Assembly (NCBI RefSeq): GCF_001428895.1
Contig: NZ_LMJA01000031.1
Location: 501,010 to 565,009 of the forward strand
Source of the DNA: Mycobacterium sp. Root265
Lineage (GTDB): Bacteria > Actinomycetota > Actinomycetes > Mycobacteriales > Mycobacteriaceae
Reading direction: 5' to 3'
DNA: 64,000 nucleotides
Shown here: positions 8,468-17,780 of the stretch, piece after piece
How the letters are laid out: every line of letters starts with the position of its first letter
Position numbering within the stretch: the first letter of the stretch is position 1
Program-made: the position numbers and the translations under genes
Notes under the pieces: model-generated
Told to the model about the DNA's origin: nothing
Databases searched by the model: none
Seen by the model: only the letters and a program-made list of their open reading frames with translations

Positions 8468-10507
8468 ATGGCCAACAACACCACAGTCGCCGAACTGATC
8501 GCACGCTCCAACGCGCTCGGCTCGGACCCGAAGAACACCAACTACGCCGGCGGCAACACCTCGGCCAAGGGCACCGATACCGACCCGGTGACCGGTGAGA
8601 ATGTCGACCTGTTGTGGGTCAAGGGATCCGGCGGCGACCTCGGCACCCTCACCGAGAGCGGACTGGCCGTGCTGCGGTTGGACCGCATGCGCGCCCTCGT
8701 CGACGTCTACCCCGGCGTGGACCGCGAGGACGAGATGGTCGCGGCATTCGACTACTGCCTGCACGGCAAGGGCGGCGCCGCGCCGTCGATCGACACCGCC
8801 ATGCACGGGCTCGTCGACGCCGCACACGTCGACCATCTGCACCCCGACTCCGGAATTGCCATCGCCACCGCAGCCGACGGAGAAGCGCTGACCCAGAAGA
8901 TCTTCGGCGACCGGGTGGCGTGGGTGCCGTGGCGGCGTCCCGGATTCCAGCTGGGCCTGGACATCTCGGAGATCAAGAAGGCCAACCCGCAGTCGATCGG
9001 CTGCATCCTCGGTGGGCACGGCATCACCGCGTGGGGCGAGACCTCCGATGAGGCGCAGGCCAACTCACTGGAGATCATCCGCGCAGCCGAGGAGTACATC
9101 TCCGCCAACGGTGCGGAGCAACCGTTCGGCGCACCGTTGGACGGGTACGCCGCGCTGCCGGAGACGCAGCGACGCGCGAAGGCCGCCGCACTGGCACCGT
9201 TCATCCGCGGTCTGGCATCAGCCGACCGCCCCCAGGTCGGGCACTTCACCGATGTGGCCCCGGTACTCGAATTCCTGGGCGCCGCCGAGCATCCCCGGCT
9301 GGCCGGGCTGGGTACCAGCTGCCCCGATCACTTCCTGCGCACCAAGGTCAAGCCGCTGGTCCTCGACCTGCCCGCCGACGCAGGCATCGAGGAAAGCAAA
9401 GCCCGGCTGACCGAACTGCACGAGCAGTACCGCGCCGACTACCAGGCCTACTACCAGCGCTACGCCACCGCCGACAGCCCCGCGATGCGCGGCGCCGACC
9501 CGGCCATCGTGCTCATCCCCGGCGTCGGAATGTTCAGCTACGGCAAGGACAAGCAGACCGCCAGGGTCGCCGGCGAGTTCTACCTCAACGCCATCAACGT
9601 GATGCGTGGCGCCGAGGCGATCTCCAGCTACGCGCCCATCGACGAGTCGGAGAAGTTCCGGATCGAGTACTGGGCCCTGGAAGAGGCCAAGTTGGCCCGC
9701 ATGCCCAAGCCGAAGCCACTGGCCACCCGCATCGCGCTGGTCACCGGTGCCGCCTCCGGAATCGGCAAGGCCATCGCCACCCGACTGGCGGCTGAGGGCG
9801 CCTGCGTGGTGATCGCAGACCTCGATGCCGACAAAGCCGCCGAGGCGGCGGCCGAGATCGGCAACGCCGATGTCGCCATCGGCATTGCCGCGGACGTCAC
9901 CGACGAGGCCGCGGTACAGGCCGCGATCGATGCCAGCGCGCTGGCCTTCGGCGGTATCGACATCGTTGTCAACAACGCCGGCCTGTCGCTGTCGAAGTCG
10001 TTGCTGGACACCACCGCGGCCGACTGGGACCTGCAGCACAACGTGATGGCCCGCGGCTCGTTCCTGGTCTCCAAGGCCGCCGCCCGCGCCCTGATCGACC
10101 AGAAGCTGGGCGGGGACATCATCTACATCTCGTCGAAGAACTCGGTGTTCGCCGGACCGAACAACATCGCCTACTCGGCCACCAAAGCAGATCAGGCCCA
10201 CCAGGTTCGGCTGCTCGCCGCCGAACTCGGCGAGCACGGGGTGAAGGTCAACGGCATCAACCCCGACGGTGTGGTGCGCGGTTCCGGGATCTTCGCCGGC
10301 GGCTGGGGCGCCAAGCGCGCCGCGGTGTACGGGGTGCCCGAGGAAGAGCTCGGCGCGTACTACGCCCAGCGCACCCTGCTCAAACGCGAAGTGTTGCCGG
10401 AGAACATCGCCAATGCCGCATTCGCGTTGTGCACCAGCGATTTCTCGCACACCACGGGGCTGCACGTACCGGTCGACGCCGGTGTCGCCGCAGCCTTCCT
10501 CAGGTGA
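8468..10507 (+). CDS. rhaE: Bifunctional rhamnulose-1-phosphate aldolase / lactaldehyde dehydrogenase
   Basis: 679 residues, a two-domain fusion. Residues about 1-400 form a class II aldolase/adducin domain with the Zn-binding HxH motif in DHLHPDSG and a further His in GGHGITAWG; it cleaves L-rhamnulose-1-phosphate to DHAP and L-lactaldehyde. Residues about 420-679 are a short-chain dehydrogenase with the Rossmann motif TGAASGIGKA, NNAG and the catalytic YSATK, which should oxidise lactaldehyde to L-lactate. This domain order is known from the Bacillus YuxG/RhaEW-type enzymes. The ATG at 8468 was chosen because it starts the conserved aldolase domain 2 bp after rhaI. Its stop overlaps the kinase start (TGATG). 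Confidence 0.93.
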   Translation: MANNTTVAELIARSNALGSDPKNTNYAGGNTSAKGTDTDPVTGENVDLLWVKGSGGDLGTLTESGLAVLRLDRMRALVDVYPGVDREDEMVAAFDYCLHGKGGAAPSIDTAMHGLVDAAHVDHLHPDSGIAIATAADGEALTQKIFGDRVAWVPWRRPGFQLGLDISEIKKANPQSIGCILGGHGITAWGETSDEAQANSLEIIRAAEEYISANGAEQPFGAPLDGYAALPETQRRAKAAALAPFIRGLASADRPQVGHFTDVAPVLEFLGAAEHPRLAGLGTSCPDHFLRTKVKPLVLDLPADAGIEESKARLTELHEQYRADYQAYYQRYATADSPAMRGADPAIVLIPGVGMFSYGKDKQTARVAGEFYLNAINVMRGAEAISSYAPIDESEKFRIEYWALEEAKLARMPKPKPLATRIALVTGAASGIGKAIATRLAAEGACVVIADLDADKAAEAAAEIGNADVAIGIAADVTDEAAVQAAIDASALAFGGIDIVVNNAGLSLSKSLLDTTAADWDLQHNVMARGSFLVSKAAARALIDQKLGGDIIYISSKNSVFAGPNNIAYSATKADQAHQVRLLAAELGEHGVKVNGINPDGVVRGSGIFAGGWGAKRAAVYGVPEEELGAYYAQRTLLKREVLPENIANAAFALCTSDFSHTTGLHVPVDAGVAAAFLR

Positions 10508-11985
10508 TGAAGTCCGGTCAGGTCGCCGCCGTCGACCTGGGCGCGACCAGCGGCCGGGTGATGCTCGCCGACATCGGGCCGGGCCGGCTGGAGCTGGAAC
10601 AGGTCGCCCGCTTCGCCAACGATCCGGTGCAGCTGTGGAACGGCCATCGCGCCGCGCTGCACTGGGACGTCCCGGGGCTGTTCCGGGAGGCCTGCGCCGG
10701 GCTGGCCGAGGCGGGCCGGCGGTCGGACAACCTGGTCACCGTGGGTGTCGATTCGTGGGCCGTCGACTACGGTCTGCTGCGTGGCGGGGCACTGGCCTCG
10801 TTGCCCTACCACTACCGGGATTCCCGCTCCGACGGCGGTGTGCGTGCAGTGCACCGCAAGATCGACCCCGCCGAGTTGTACGGCCGCAACGGTCTGCAAT
10901 TCCTCCCGTTCACCACCATCTATCAGCTGGCGGCCGAAAAGGCCCGCGGTCAGATCGATCTCGCGGATCGCGCCCTGCTGATCCCGGATCTCATCGGGTA
11001 CTGGCTCACCGGCCGCCAGGTGACCGAACGCACGAACGCCTCGACAACCGGCCTACTGCGCACCACGGGTGAGTGGGACGACGAGCTGGCCGCCCGGCTG
11101 GGCCTGCGCCCGGATCTGTTCCCCGGCCTGGTCGAACCCGGCTACGAACTGGGCCCGCTGCTCAGCGAGGTGTCCGAGCCCCTCGGCCTGACACCGGCCA
11201 CCACGGTCACCACGGTCGCCTCGCATGACACCGCCTCGGCGGTCGTCGCGGTGCCGATGGATTCCGCCAGCGCGGCCTACATCTCCTGCGGTACCTGGGG
11301 TTTGGTCGGTGTGGAGATTGCCGCTCCGGTGATCACCGAGGCCGGGCGGCAGGCGAACTTCACCAACGAGGTCGGCGCCGACGGCCGGATCCGCTACCTG
11401 CACAACGTGATGGGTCTCTGGCTGCTCAGCGAAACCGTCCGGCAGTACCAGCGTGAGGGCTACCGTGCCGACCTGTCCGAACTGCTGACGCAAGCCGGTG
11501 AGGTGCGCTCCACCTTCGACGTCTTCGACACCGCAGACCCACGCTTCCTGGCCCCGGGCGACATGCCCGGCCGGATACGCGACTGGTACGACGAACGCGG
11601 CCTGCAGGTCCCGATGACCCGGCCCGAGGTGGTCCGGGCCATCGTGGAAAGCCTGGCCGCGGCGTTCGCCGACGGGGTCGGTCGGGCCGCTGAACTATCC
11701 GGCACACCGGTGCGCACCGTGCACATCGTCGGCGGCGGATCGCAGAACAGACTGCTGTGCCAGCTGACCGCCGATCGCGCCGGGTTGCCGGTGCTGGCCG
11801 GCCCTGTCGAGGCCACCGCACTGGGCAACGTGCTGATCAGCGCCCGTGCCCACCACCTGGTCGATGGCGATCTCGAGGCGCTGCGTCATATCGTTGCCAC
11901 CAGGTTCCCACCCCAGCAGTACACACCCCGCACCCGGCGCACCCGCATCCCGCGTACGGTCGGGGCAGGAAAGGTCCCGTCATGA
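10507..11985 (+). CDS. rhaB: L-rhamnulokinase (FGGY family)
   Basis: 492 residues. It phosphorylates L-rhamnulose at C1 with ATP. FGGY hallmarks are present: the N-terminal phosphate loop [24 protein letters not shown], the ATP-binding SCGTWGLVG segment and a C-terminal [12 protein letters not shown] adenosine motif. The start at 10507 shares one base with the stop of the aldolase gene, and its stop overlaps the next start by 4 bp (ATGA), which implies translational coupling. Confidence 0.93.
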   Translation: MKSGQVAAVDLGATSGRVMLADIGPGRLELEQVARFANDPVQLWNGHRAALHWDVPGLFREACAGLAEAGRRSDNLVTVGVDSWAVDYGLLRGGALASLPYHYRDSRSDGGVRAVHRKIDPAELYGRNGLQFLPFTTIYQLAAEKARGQIDLADRALLIPDLIGYWLTGRQVTERTNASTTGLLRTTGEWDDELAARLGLRPDLFPGLVEPGYELGPLLSEVSEPLGLTPATTVTTVASHDTASAVVAVPMDSASAAYISCGTWGLVGVEIAAPVITEAGRQANFTNEVGADGRIRYLHNVMGLWLLSETVRQYQREGYRADLSELLTQAGEVRSTFDVFDTADPRFLAPGDMPGRIRDWYDERGLQVPMTRPEVVRAIVESLAAAFADGVGRAAELSGTPVRTVHIVGGGSQNRLLCQLTADRAGLPVLAGPVEATALGNVLISARAHHLVDGDLEALRHIVATRFPPQQYTPRTRRTRIPRTVGAGKVPS

Positions 11986-13217
11986 AACGTCGCATCCCCA
12001 AGGTCGCCGACCTGGCTCCGCTGATGCAGTTCAAGAAGCCCGAGTTGAATGCCCGCACCCGCAGGCTGGCCGCGGCGCTGACCGTGGAGGATCTGCGCGC
12101 GATCGCCAAGCGCCGCACGCCCCGGGCGGCGTTCGACTACACCGACGGCTCCGCGGAGGCCGAGCTGTCCCTGGCGCGGGCCCGGCAGGCGTTCCAGGAC
12201 ATCGAGTTCCATCCGGCGATCCTGCGGGATGTCTCCAAGGTCGACACCAGTTGCACCATTCTGGGCGGCCGCTCGGAGTTGCCGTTCGGGATCGCGCCCA
12301 CCGGGTTCACCCGGATGATGCAGACCGAGGGCGAATACGCGGGTGCACGCGCCGCCGCCCGTGCGGGGATCCCGTTCTCGCTCTCCACCATGGGCACGGC
12401 CTCCATCGAGGATGTCAAGGCCGCCAACCCGCACGGACGCAACTGGTTTCAGCTCTACATGTGGAAGGACCGGGACCGCTCGATGGCGCTCGTCGAGCGC
12501 GCCGCCGCAGCCGGATATGACACCCTGCTGGTCACCGTCGACGTCCCGGTGGCCGGGGCGCGGCTGCGCGACAAGCGCAATGGCATGTCCATCCCGCCCG
12601 CGCTCACGGCGAAGACCGTCCTCAACGCGATACCCCGCCCGCAGTGGTGGATCGACTTCCTGACCACCGAGCCGCTGGCGTTCGCCTCCCTGGACCGCTG
12701 GTCGGGCACCGTCGCCGAGCTGCTGGATACCATGTTCGATCCGACCGTGACCTTCGAGGATCTGGCCTGGATCAAATCGCAGTGGCCGGGCAAGCTCGTG
12801 GTCAAGGGCATCCAGACCGTTGCCGATGCGCAGGCCGTCGCTGATCTCGGTGCAGACGGCATCGTGCTGTCCAATCATGGTGGGCGCCAACTTGACCGGG
12901 CGCCGATTCCGTTCCACCTGCTCCCCCAGGTCGCGCCGGCGGTGGGAGATCGCACCGAGGTCATCCTGGACACCGGCATCATGTCCGGCGCGGACATCGT
13001 CGCCTCCATCGCCCTGGGCGCGCGGTTCACTCTGGTCGGCCGGGCTTATCTGTACGGCCTGATGGCCGGCGGTGAAGCCGGTGTGGACCGGATGATCGAG
13101 ATCCTCTCCGACCAGATCTCGCGCACCATGCGACTGCTCGGCGTCGCCTCGCTCGACGAGCTGGTACCCGAGCACGTGACGCAGTTGCAGCGGCTGGTGC
13201 CGCGCAAGCTTCCCTAG
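11982..13217 (+). CDS. lldD: FMN-dependent L-lactate dehydrogenase
   Basis: 411 residues, normal for the alpha-hydroxy-acid oxidase family. It oxidises L-lactate to pyruvate with FMN and feeds electrons to the membrane quinone pool or oxygen. Visible motifs are [24 protein letters not shown], the FMN-contacting WFQLYMWKD, and the catalytic [10 protein letters not shown] in which His is the active-site base. Being the last gene of the rhamnose operon, it completes the route by consuming the lactate produced by the upstream fusion enzyme. Its TAG stop overlaps the stop of the convergent amiB gene within one CTAG. Confidence 0.93.
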   Translation: MKRRIPKVADLAPLMQFKKPELNARTRRLAAALTVEDLRAIAKRRTPRAAFDYTDGSAEAELSLARARQAFQDIEFHPAILRDVSKVDTSCTILGGRSELPFGIAPTGFTRMMQTEGEYAGARAAARAGIPFSLSTMGTASIEDVKAANPHGRNWFQLYMWKDRDRSMALVERAAAAGYDTLLVTVDVPVAGARLRDKRNGMSIPPALTAKTVLNAIPRPQWWIDFLTTEPLAFASLDRWSGTVAELLDTMFDPTVTFEDLAWIKSQWPGKLVVKGIQTVADAQAVADLGADGIVLSNHGGRQLDRAPIPFHLLPQVAPAVGDRTEVILDTGIMSGADIVASIALGARFTLVGRAYLYGLMAGGEAGVDRMIEILSDQISRTMRLLGVASLDELVPEHVTQLQRLVPRKLP

Positions 13218-14272
13218 ATCACCGGGACTGCGGCCACCGAGACCGATCCGACCGACACTGACGCCCTCAGCACGATGGGCGCCCGTCCGACCGGCCGCGT
13301 GTGAAGGACGCATTCTGCAACCGGTGCGATCAGCTGCCGGCGAATCGTTCGACGCAGCCCACGGGCGCCGTAGACCGGATCGAATCCGCCGTCCTGCAGC
13401 AGTTCCAGGACGGCGTCATCCACCCTGAGCTCCACAGACTCCCGCGCGAGTCTGCGGATGACGATCTCCACTTCGAGCGCGGTCACCTGCCGGGCGGTTG
13501 CGGGCTGGAAGGCATTCATGACGACTGTTTCGTCGATGCGGTTGAAGAACTCGGGATCGAAGAAGTCCTCAACGGCGTTGATGACAGCCTGCCGCGATCG
13601 TCCGCTGTGCGTGCGGCGGACTTTGCGGTACCACCGCCGACCATCGTGACGCAGCTGCTGCGCCGCATCTCTTGAGCCGAGGTTTGACGTGATGAAGACG
13701 TAGCTGTTGCGGAAAGAGATCGTCTCGCGGCCATTGGCCAACCGCAGCCAACCACTGTCCAGGATGTGCAGCAATGCGCGGATCACCGTGGGATCAGCCT
13801 TCTCGATCTCATCGAGCAGGACGATCCCCGGCATGAACGGGTCGCCCTCGATCTTGTTCTTGTCGAACAGCGTGAACGATTCCTTACTTCCCGCGTATCC
13901 GGGTGGCGCCCCGGAGAACGAGGCTGCGTAGTGTTCCTGAGCCAGCGCCGCCATGTCGATACGACAGAGATCGTCCGGGCCGGCACGTAGTTCCGCGGCA
14001 ACCTGGCGAACAAGCTCGGTCTTACCGACCCCGGTCGGCCCGACGAGCAACACACTCGCCAGCGGCCGACCGGGATCGGTGACCCCGGCCCGTCCGATCG
14101 CCACCGCTCGGGTCACCGCTTTGAGTGCATCGGGCTGACCGATTATCCGGCTGCCCAAACGATCGAGGAACTCCTGCTGATCGAACACGGCGGGGCCGGG
14201 CGTCATGGCATCCTCGTCGGCGGACTCCTGCACCGCGTTCTGTTCGTGGTACATATCGGTGAGGAACGGCAT
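13214..14272 (-). CDS. amiB: AmiB-like AAA+ ATPase (Clp/HSP100 D2-type) of the amidase operon
   Basis: 352 residues from an ATG at 14272 that follows the amidase stop by 8 bp. It carries a single ClpB-type AAA+ module: Walker [10 protein letters not shown], Walker [11 protein letters not shown], sensor-1 ITSNLG, the FFNRID arginine finger region and a C-terminal GARGLRR sensor-2. No Clp N-domain, first AAA module or zinc domain is present. The Pseudomonas aeruginosa amidase operon (amiEBCRS) has a similar ClpB-like gene directly after amiE, whose role is poorly understood; a chaperone or uptake-related role is inferred. Confidence 0.87.
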   Translation of the reverse strand: MPFLTDMYHEQNAVQESADEDAMTPGPAVFDQQEFLDRLGSRIIGQPDALKAVTRAVAIGRAGVTDPGRPLASVLLVGPTGVGKTELVRQVAAELRAGPDDLCRIDMAALAQEHYAASFSGAPPGYAGSKESFTLFDKNKIEGDPFMPGIVLLDEIEKADPTVIRALLHILDSGWLRLANGRETISFRNSYVFITSNLGSRDAAQQLRHDGRRWYRKVRRTHSGRSRQAVINAVEDFFDPEFFNRIDETVVMNAFQPATARQVTALEVEIVIRRLARESVELRVDDAVLELLQDGGFDPVYGARGLRRTIRRQLIAPVAECVLHTRPVGRAPIVLRASVSVGSVSVAAVPVI

Positions 14273-14280
14273 GCGGAGCC

Positions 14281-15318
14281 TTACGCCTCGGCGGTCTGCT
14301 CGACCGGCAGGTTGCCCACCCGGCATTCGGCGACGCCCACGGTGTCTCGAGTGATCGATTCGACGACTTCCTGCGCCTTCTGCGCGTCGGTCACCCAGAG
14401 CTTGTAAAACTCGAAGGGGCAGTCGGCCACTCCTTTGTCACCGTCGCCTGCAGCATGCACGCCGGAATAGCCGCGATGCAGCAGTTTGAAGAGGTGGTTC
14501 TGCGACTGATCGTTCTGCCGTGCGTCACGGATCGCCGACAACGACAGCTGCGCAAACTGAATGCCGTATTCCTCCTCACCGGTCTCGCCCAGCGTGCGAC
14601 CGTCGAAACCGATGACCGCCGAGTGACCGAAATACGAGTAGACACCGTCGAATCCAGCCGCGTTGGCCACCGCCACATAGCAATTGTTGGCCCACGCCAT
14701 GGCCTTGGCCATCAAGACCTGCTGGTCCTTTGCCGGGTACATGTAGCCCTGGCACCGGACGATCAGTTCGGCGCCCTTCATCGCGCAGTCGCGCCAGATC
14801 TCCGGGTAATTACCGTCATCGCAGATGATCAGCGAGATCTTCATACCCTTGGGCCCCTGCGTGACATACGTGGTGTCGCCGGGGTACCAACCCTCGATGG
14901 GGCACCACGGCAGGATCTTGCGGTACTTCTGGACGATCTCGCCGCTGTCGTCGATCAGCACCAGGGTGTTGTACGGCGGCTTGTTCGGATGGTCCTCGTG
15001 TCGCTCACCGGTGATGGAGAAGACACCCCAGGTCTTCGCCTTGCGGCACGCGGCGGCGAAGATGTCGGTCTCATCACCGGGAATGCTCGCGGCGGTGGCA
15101 TACATCTCGTCAGGGTCGTACATGATGCCCTGAGTCGAATACTCGGGAAAGACAACCAGATCCATGCCGGGCAACCCGGACTTCATGCCGATGACCATGT
15201 CCGCGATCTTGCGGGCGTTGTCGAGCACTTCTTCCTTGGTGTGGAGTCTGGGCATTTTGTAGTTCACCACTGCCACCCCAACGGTGTCCGGGCTGGATGA
15301 GATGTCACCGTGACGCAT
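14281..15318 (-). CDS. amiE: Aliphatic amidase (nitrilase superfamily)
   Basis: 345 residues; hydrolyses short aliphatic amides such as acetamide to the acid and ammonia in the cytoplasm. From memory it is strikingly close to Pseudomonas aeruginosa AmiE: it begins [20 protein letters not shown] and the nitrilase triad falls at the same numbers, Glu59 (FPEYS), Lys134 (YRKIL) and Cys166 (ICDDG). The start is fixed by an AAGGAG ribosome binding site upstream and by the conserved N-terminus. It lies between amiS upstream and amiB downstream. Such similarity to a proteobacterial enzyme may reflect transfer, but the family is also common in actinobacteria. Confidence 0.95.
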   Translation of the reverse strand: MRHGDISSSPDTVGVAVVNYKMPRLHTKEEVLDNARKIADMVIGMKSGLPGMDLVVFPEYSTQGIMYDPDEMYATAASIPGDETDIFAAACRKAKTWGVFSITGERHEDHPNKPPYNTLVLIDDSGEIVQKYRKILPWCPIEGWYPGDTTYVTQGPKGMKISLIICDDGNYPEIWRDCAMKGAELIVRCQGYMYPAKDQQVLMAKAMAWANNCYVAVANAAGFDGVYSYFGHSAVIGFDGRTLGETGEEEYGIQFAQLSLSAIRDARQNDQSQNHLFKLLHRGYSGVHAAGDGDKGVADCPFEFYKLWVTDAQKAQEVVESITRDTVGVAECRVGNLPVEQTAEA

Positions 15319-15374
15319 GATTTTCTCCTTCTGGTTGGTTTGGAACAGCAAGGGATGCAATGGCTTCGGTTATT

Positions 15375-15998
15375 TCAGCCGTATACGGGCCGGGAGACGG
15401 CGGAGGTCTCCCGGAAGGTGGAGCTGAGGAACTTGGCCAGGACGAGGAGCGCCGCGAGGCCCACAGCCCATGCTGTGGCGATGAGACCCGACGTCCGGTA
15501 GGCCCCGGTGAGCGCCATAAACGCCGGCAGCGCGCACGTAGGCAGGCTGAGAAGTGTGACCGCCCAACCCGTGAAACGGGTCAGATCGTCGCGACGTAGG
15601 CCTAGCACCAGGAAGAACAGGAACCACAGCAAGGCCCATGACAGCCAGATGACGCCGAACACGGGGTCGGCGGACAGCGTGAAGGACAATGCCGAGTACA
15701 CCACTGCAGCGCCGGACACGAACAGCGAGAACCACCCCAGTCCTTCGGGTTCCAGGCCGGCCAGGTTGACGATTCCCACATAGAGATACGTGAATCCGAA
15801 CAGGTACAGACCGGAGGCCGCGAGCACGGCGACCGGGTCCCCCGGGTTCTGGATGAGCATCACGGTGGGCACGACACATTGAAGTGCGCCGACGAACAGG
15901 TTGAGCACAGCCGCCGATCGTGCGGGCACCCGACCCAGGAGCATCAGGCCGTTCACGAAAAGCACCGCGCCGACGTAGAGCAATCCGACGTTGTTCAT
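15375..15998 (-). CDS. amiS: AmiS/UreI-family amide transporter
   Basis: 207 residues with about six hydrophobic helices, located in the cytoplasmic membrane. The pattern starting MNNVGLLYVGAVLFVNGLML and the middle segment GFTYLYVGIVNLAGLEPEGLGW are typical of the AmiS/UreI family, proton-gated or passive amide and urea channels. The ATG at 15998 is preceded by GGGAGG. It is the first gene of the amiS-amiE-amiB unit, and a long inverted repeat lies just upstream of its ribosome binding site. Confidence 0.92.
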   Translation of the reverse strand: MNNVGLLYVGAVLFVNGLMLLGRVPARSAAVLNLFVGALQCVVPTVMLIQNPGDPVAVLAASGLYLFGFTYLYVGIVNLAGLEPEGLGWFSLFVSGAAVVYSALSFTLSADPVFGVIWLSWALLWFLFFLVLGLRRDDLTRFTGWAVTLLSLPTCALPAFMALTGAYRTSGLIATAWAVGLAALLVLAKFLSSTFRETSAVSRPVYG

Positions 15999-16016
15999 CC
16001 GGCACCTCCCAGTTGA

Positions 16017-16043
16017 TTTCATTTGGTTTATCTCCAAATGAAA
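16017..16043. promoter_or_regulatory. Inverted repeat, probable operator of the amiS-amiE-amiB unit
   Basis: TTTCATTTGG and CCAAATGAAA form perfect 10-bp arms around a 7-bp spacer, in an AT-rich patch ending 19 bp upstream of the amiS start codon. The dyad is of the size bound by MarR-type dimers. A related but shorter dyad lies in the promoter between the sensor and MarR genes. Confidence 0.75.
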
Positions 16044-16094
16044 CTAAGTGACGGGCGACACAGTGTCAAGAGCGAAAACGCCTACCTCACAGCG

Positions 16095-17171
16095 TTAGTG
16101 CCGAGCGAGCGTGGTCAGCACGTCGAAATCGAATCCGTCAGCGACGGCCAGATGCACCGGCTGCACCGTCGAGTCCGGATGAAACTCGACCGTGCCGCGA
16201 GGGCTCTCGTATGCCATGCCATCTGCTGCCGGCAGGTCCGTCAGGCGCCCGGTTCGATGAATCAGTTTGGCGAGCAGCTGCGTTCCCTCATAACATGATT
16301 CGGCTATACCACTGAGCGGCGGCGCGCCGGGCCCGTGCAGGTCGAGATAACGGTCGAGAAGCTCCATCGAGCCGGCCCCGATCATCGACCGAAAGTACGA
16401 GGCTGCCACGAACAACCGCCGCGTGGCGCCGTCACCACTGGCCAGCAGCATGCTCTCGTCCATCAGGGGACTGAATCGCACGAACGACTCGTCTGCACCC
16501 TGCGCCGCGCAGGCACGGTTGAACTCCACCGCGTCGTGGCCGACGAGCAGCATCAGCACGGCCTCGCAACCCGAGCCCAGCGCGGCACGTACGACCTCTG
16601 CCATATCGGCGCGACCGAGGTCGACGAACCGCCCCCCGACGATGTCCAGGTTCAGCTCGCCGGCGTATCGGCGTACCGATGCCATCGAGGATCGCGGCCA
16701 CACGTAGTCGTCACCGACGATGAACCACCGCCGGATACCGAGGTTGTCCCGCAGCCAGCGCAGCGCCGGCTCGATCTGACCATCGGGGGTCTCGCCGCAG
16801 CAATAGATGTCGCGACGATGCTCGCCGCCCTCGTACAACGCCGGATATGCATAGGGGACGCGAGCGGCCACCACGGGCGCCAAGGCGTTGCGCACCGACG
16901 AGATGTGCCAGCCGGTGACCGCGTCGATCCGTCCATCGGAGACAAGTTCGTCGACACGGTGCGCGACCGCAGCGGGCTCCGCCCCACCGTCCACGACCTC
17001 TATGTGCACCTCGCGGCCGAGCACCCCACCAGCGGCGTTCAGGTCGTGGGCGGCCAGCTGACCGACCGCCTCGCAGGAGGGGCCGAACACTCCCCCGGGC
17101 CCTTGCAGGGGAACCACCATGGCCAACCGCCACCGTTCGGCGTCGGTACCTGCCGGGTGCGAGCCCGCCAT
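16095..17171 (-). CDS. AmiC-like amide-sensing substrate-binding protein
   Basis: 358 residues, a type I periplasmic-binding-protein fold of the branched-chain amino acid/AmiC group (VVPLQGPGGVFGPSC, LNAAGGVLGREVHIEVVDG, GDDYVWPRSS). No signal peptide is visible, so like AmiC and the nitrile hydratase regulator NhhC it probably acts in the cytoplasm as an amide sensor. The ATG at 17171 follows an AGGA-containing stretch. It lies upstream of amiS in the same direction and diverges from a MarR gene; the AmiC/MarR pairing mirrors NhhC/NhhD of Rhodococcus and regulators of the mycobacterial acetamidase system. Confidence 0.85.
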   Translation of the reverse strand: MAGSHPAGTDAERWRLAMVVPLQGPGGVFGPSCEAVGQLAAHDLNAAGGVLGREVHIEVVDGGAEPAAVAHRVDELVSDGRIDAVTGWHISSVRNALAPVVAARVPYAYPALYEGGEHRRDIYCCGETPDGQIEPALRWLRDNLGIRRWFIVGDDYVWPRSSMASVRRYAGELNLDIVGGRFVDLGRADMAEVVRAALGSGCEAVLMLLVGHDAVEFNRACAAQGADESFVRFSPLMDESMLLASGDGATRRLFVAASYFRSMIGAGSMELLDRYLDLHGPGAPPLSGIAESCYEGTQLLAKLIHRTGRLTDLPAADGMAYESPRGTVEFHPDSTVQPVHLAVADGFDFDVLTTLARH

Positions 17172-17215
17172 CTGCCTGTCCTCACCTGTGCCATCGAGCG
17201 ATCGGCTGCTATCGT

Positions 17216-17227
17216 TTCCAACTGGAA
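17216..17227. promoter_or_regulatory. Short dyad in the divergent amiC-like/marR promoter
   Basis: TTCCAACTGGAA is a 12-bp perfect dyad (TTCCA, 2-bp spacer, TGGAA) midway between the two divergent starts. It is a candidate autoregulatory site for the MarR-family protein. Confidence 0.45.
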
Positions 17228-17276
17228 GTATCGCGCGTTGTGGGCGCGGTCGGCAAGACGCAAGGAGATGTCTGTC

Positions 17277-17705
17277 ATGTCGAGTCCGTCTCCCCGCGGC
17301 CGAGCGGACAGTTCGGTGACGGTCGTGATGCTCCGCGCGGCACGCCGACTCGGCAACGACCTCGAAGCCGAACTGCAACGCGCCGACCTCGGGATCGACC
17401 ACTGGCTCGTCATCGATGTTCTGGCCGGCGCCGACGGCCTCACCATGGCCGAGTTGCAATCGGCGACGATGATCGCGGGCCCCACCCAAACGCGGGTCGT
17501 CGACAAACTGGTGTCCCGTTCACTGATGTATCGCGAGGTCGACAAATTCGACCGCCGCAAGGTGCGGGTGTACATCAGCACGAGAGGACTGGCGCTCCAC
17601 AAGGAGTTGCGGCCCGCTGTGGACGCCGTGGAGCAAGCCTGGCTGGATGACCACGCCGCACAGGTCCTCGGCGGCGTCGCGGATCGACACGCCGGTAGAT
17701 CCTGA
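17277..17705 (+). CDS. MarR-family transcriptional regulator of the amidase locus
   Basis: 142 residues. The start at 17277 is preferred because AAGGAG at 17262-17267 would abut the earlier ATG at 17268 but is well spaced from this one. The winged helix region (LTMAELQSATMIAGPTQTRV, then VDKLVSRSLMYREVDKFDRR) is characteristic. It is divergent from the AmiC-like sensor gene and upstream of a second amidase gene, so it probably controls both units, perhaps through contact with the sensor. Confidence 0.85.
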   Translation: MSSPSPRGRADSSVTVVMLRAARRLGNDLEAELQRADLGIDHWLVIDVLAGADGLTMAELQSATMIAGPTQTRVVDKLVSRSLMYREVDKFDRRKVRVYISTRGLALHKELRPAVDAVEQAWLDDHAAQVLGGVADRHAGRS

Positions 17706-17734
17706 TACCTAACCCGTTGCCCAGCCACGGCTTT

Positions 17735-17770
17735 GGTCGCAGGTGTGGCGGCGACGGCGCGTTGCGACCA
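17735..17770. repeat. Inverted repeat with long loop between MarR and FmdA-type genes
   Basis: TGGTCGCA and TGCGACCA form 8-bp arms around a 20-bp loop in the 75-bp gap between the two genes. No T-run follows, so a classical terminator is unlikely. It may be an mRNA stem-loop or an operator with spaced half-sites. Confidence 0.35.
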
Positions 17771-17780
17771 GGATGACCTG

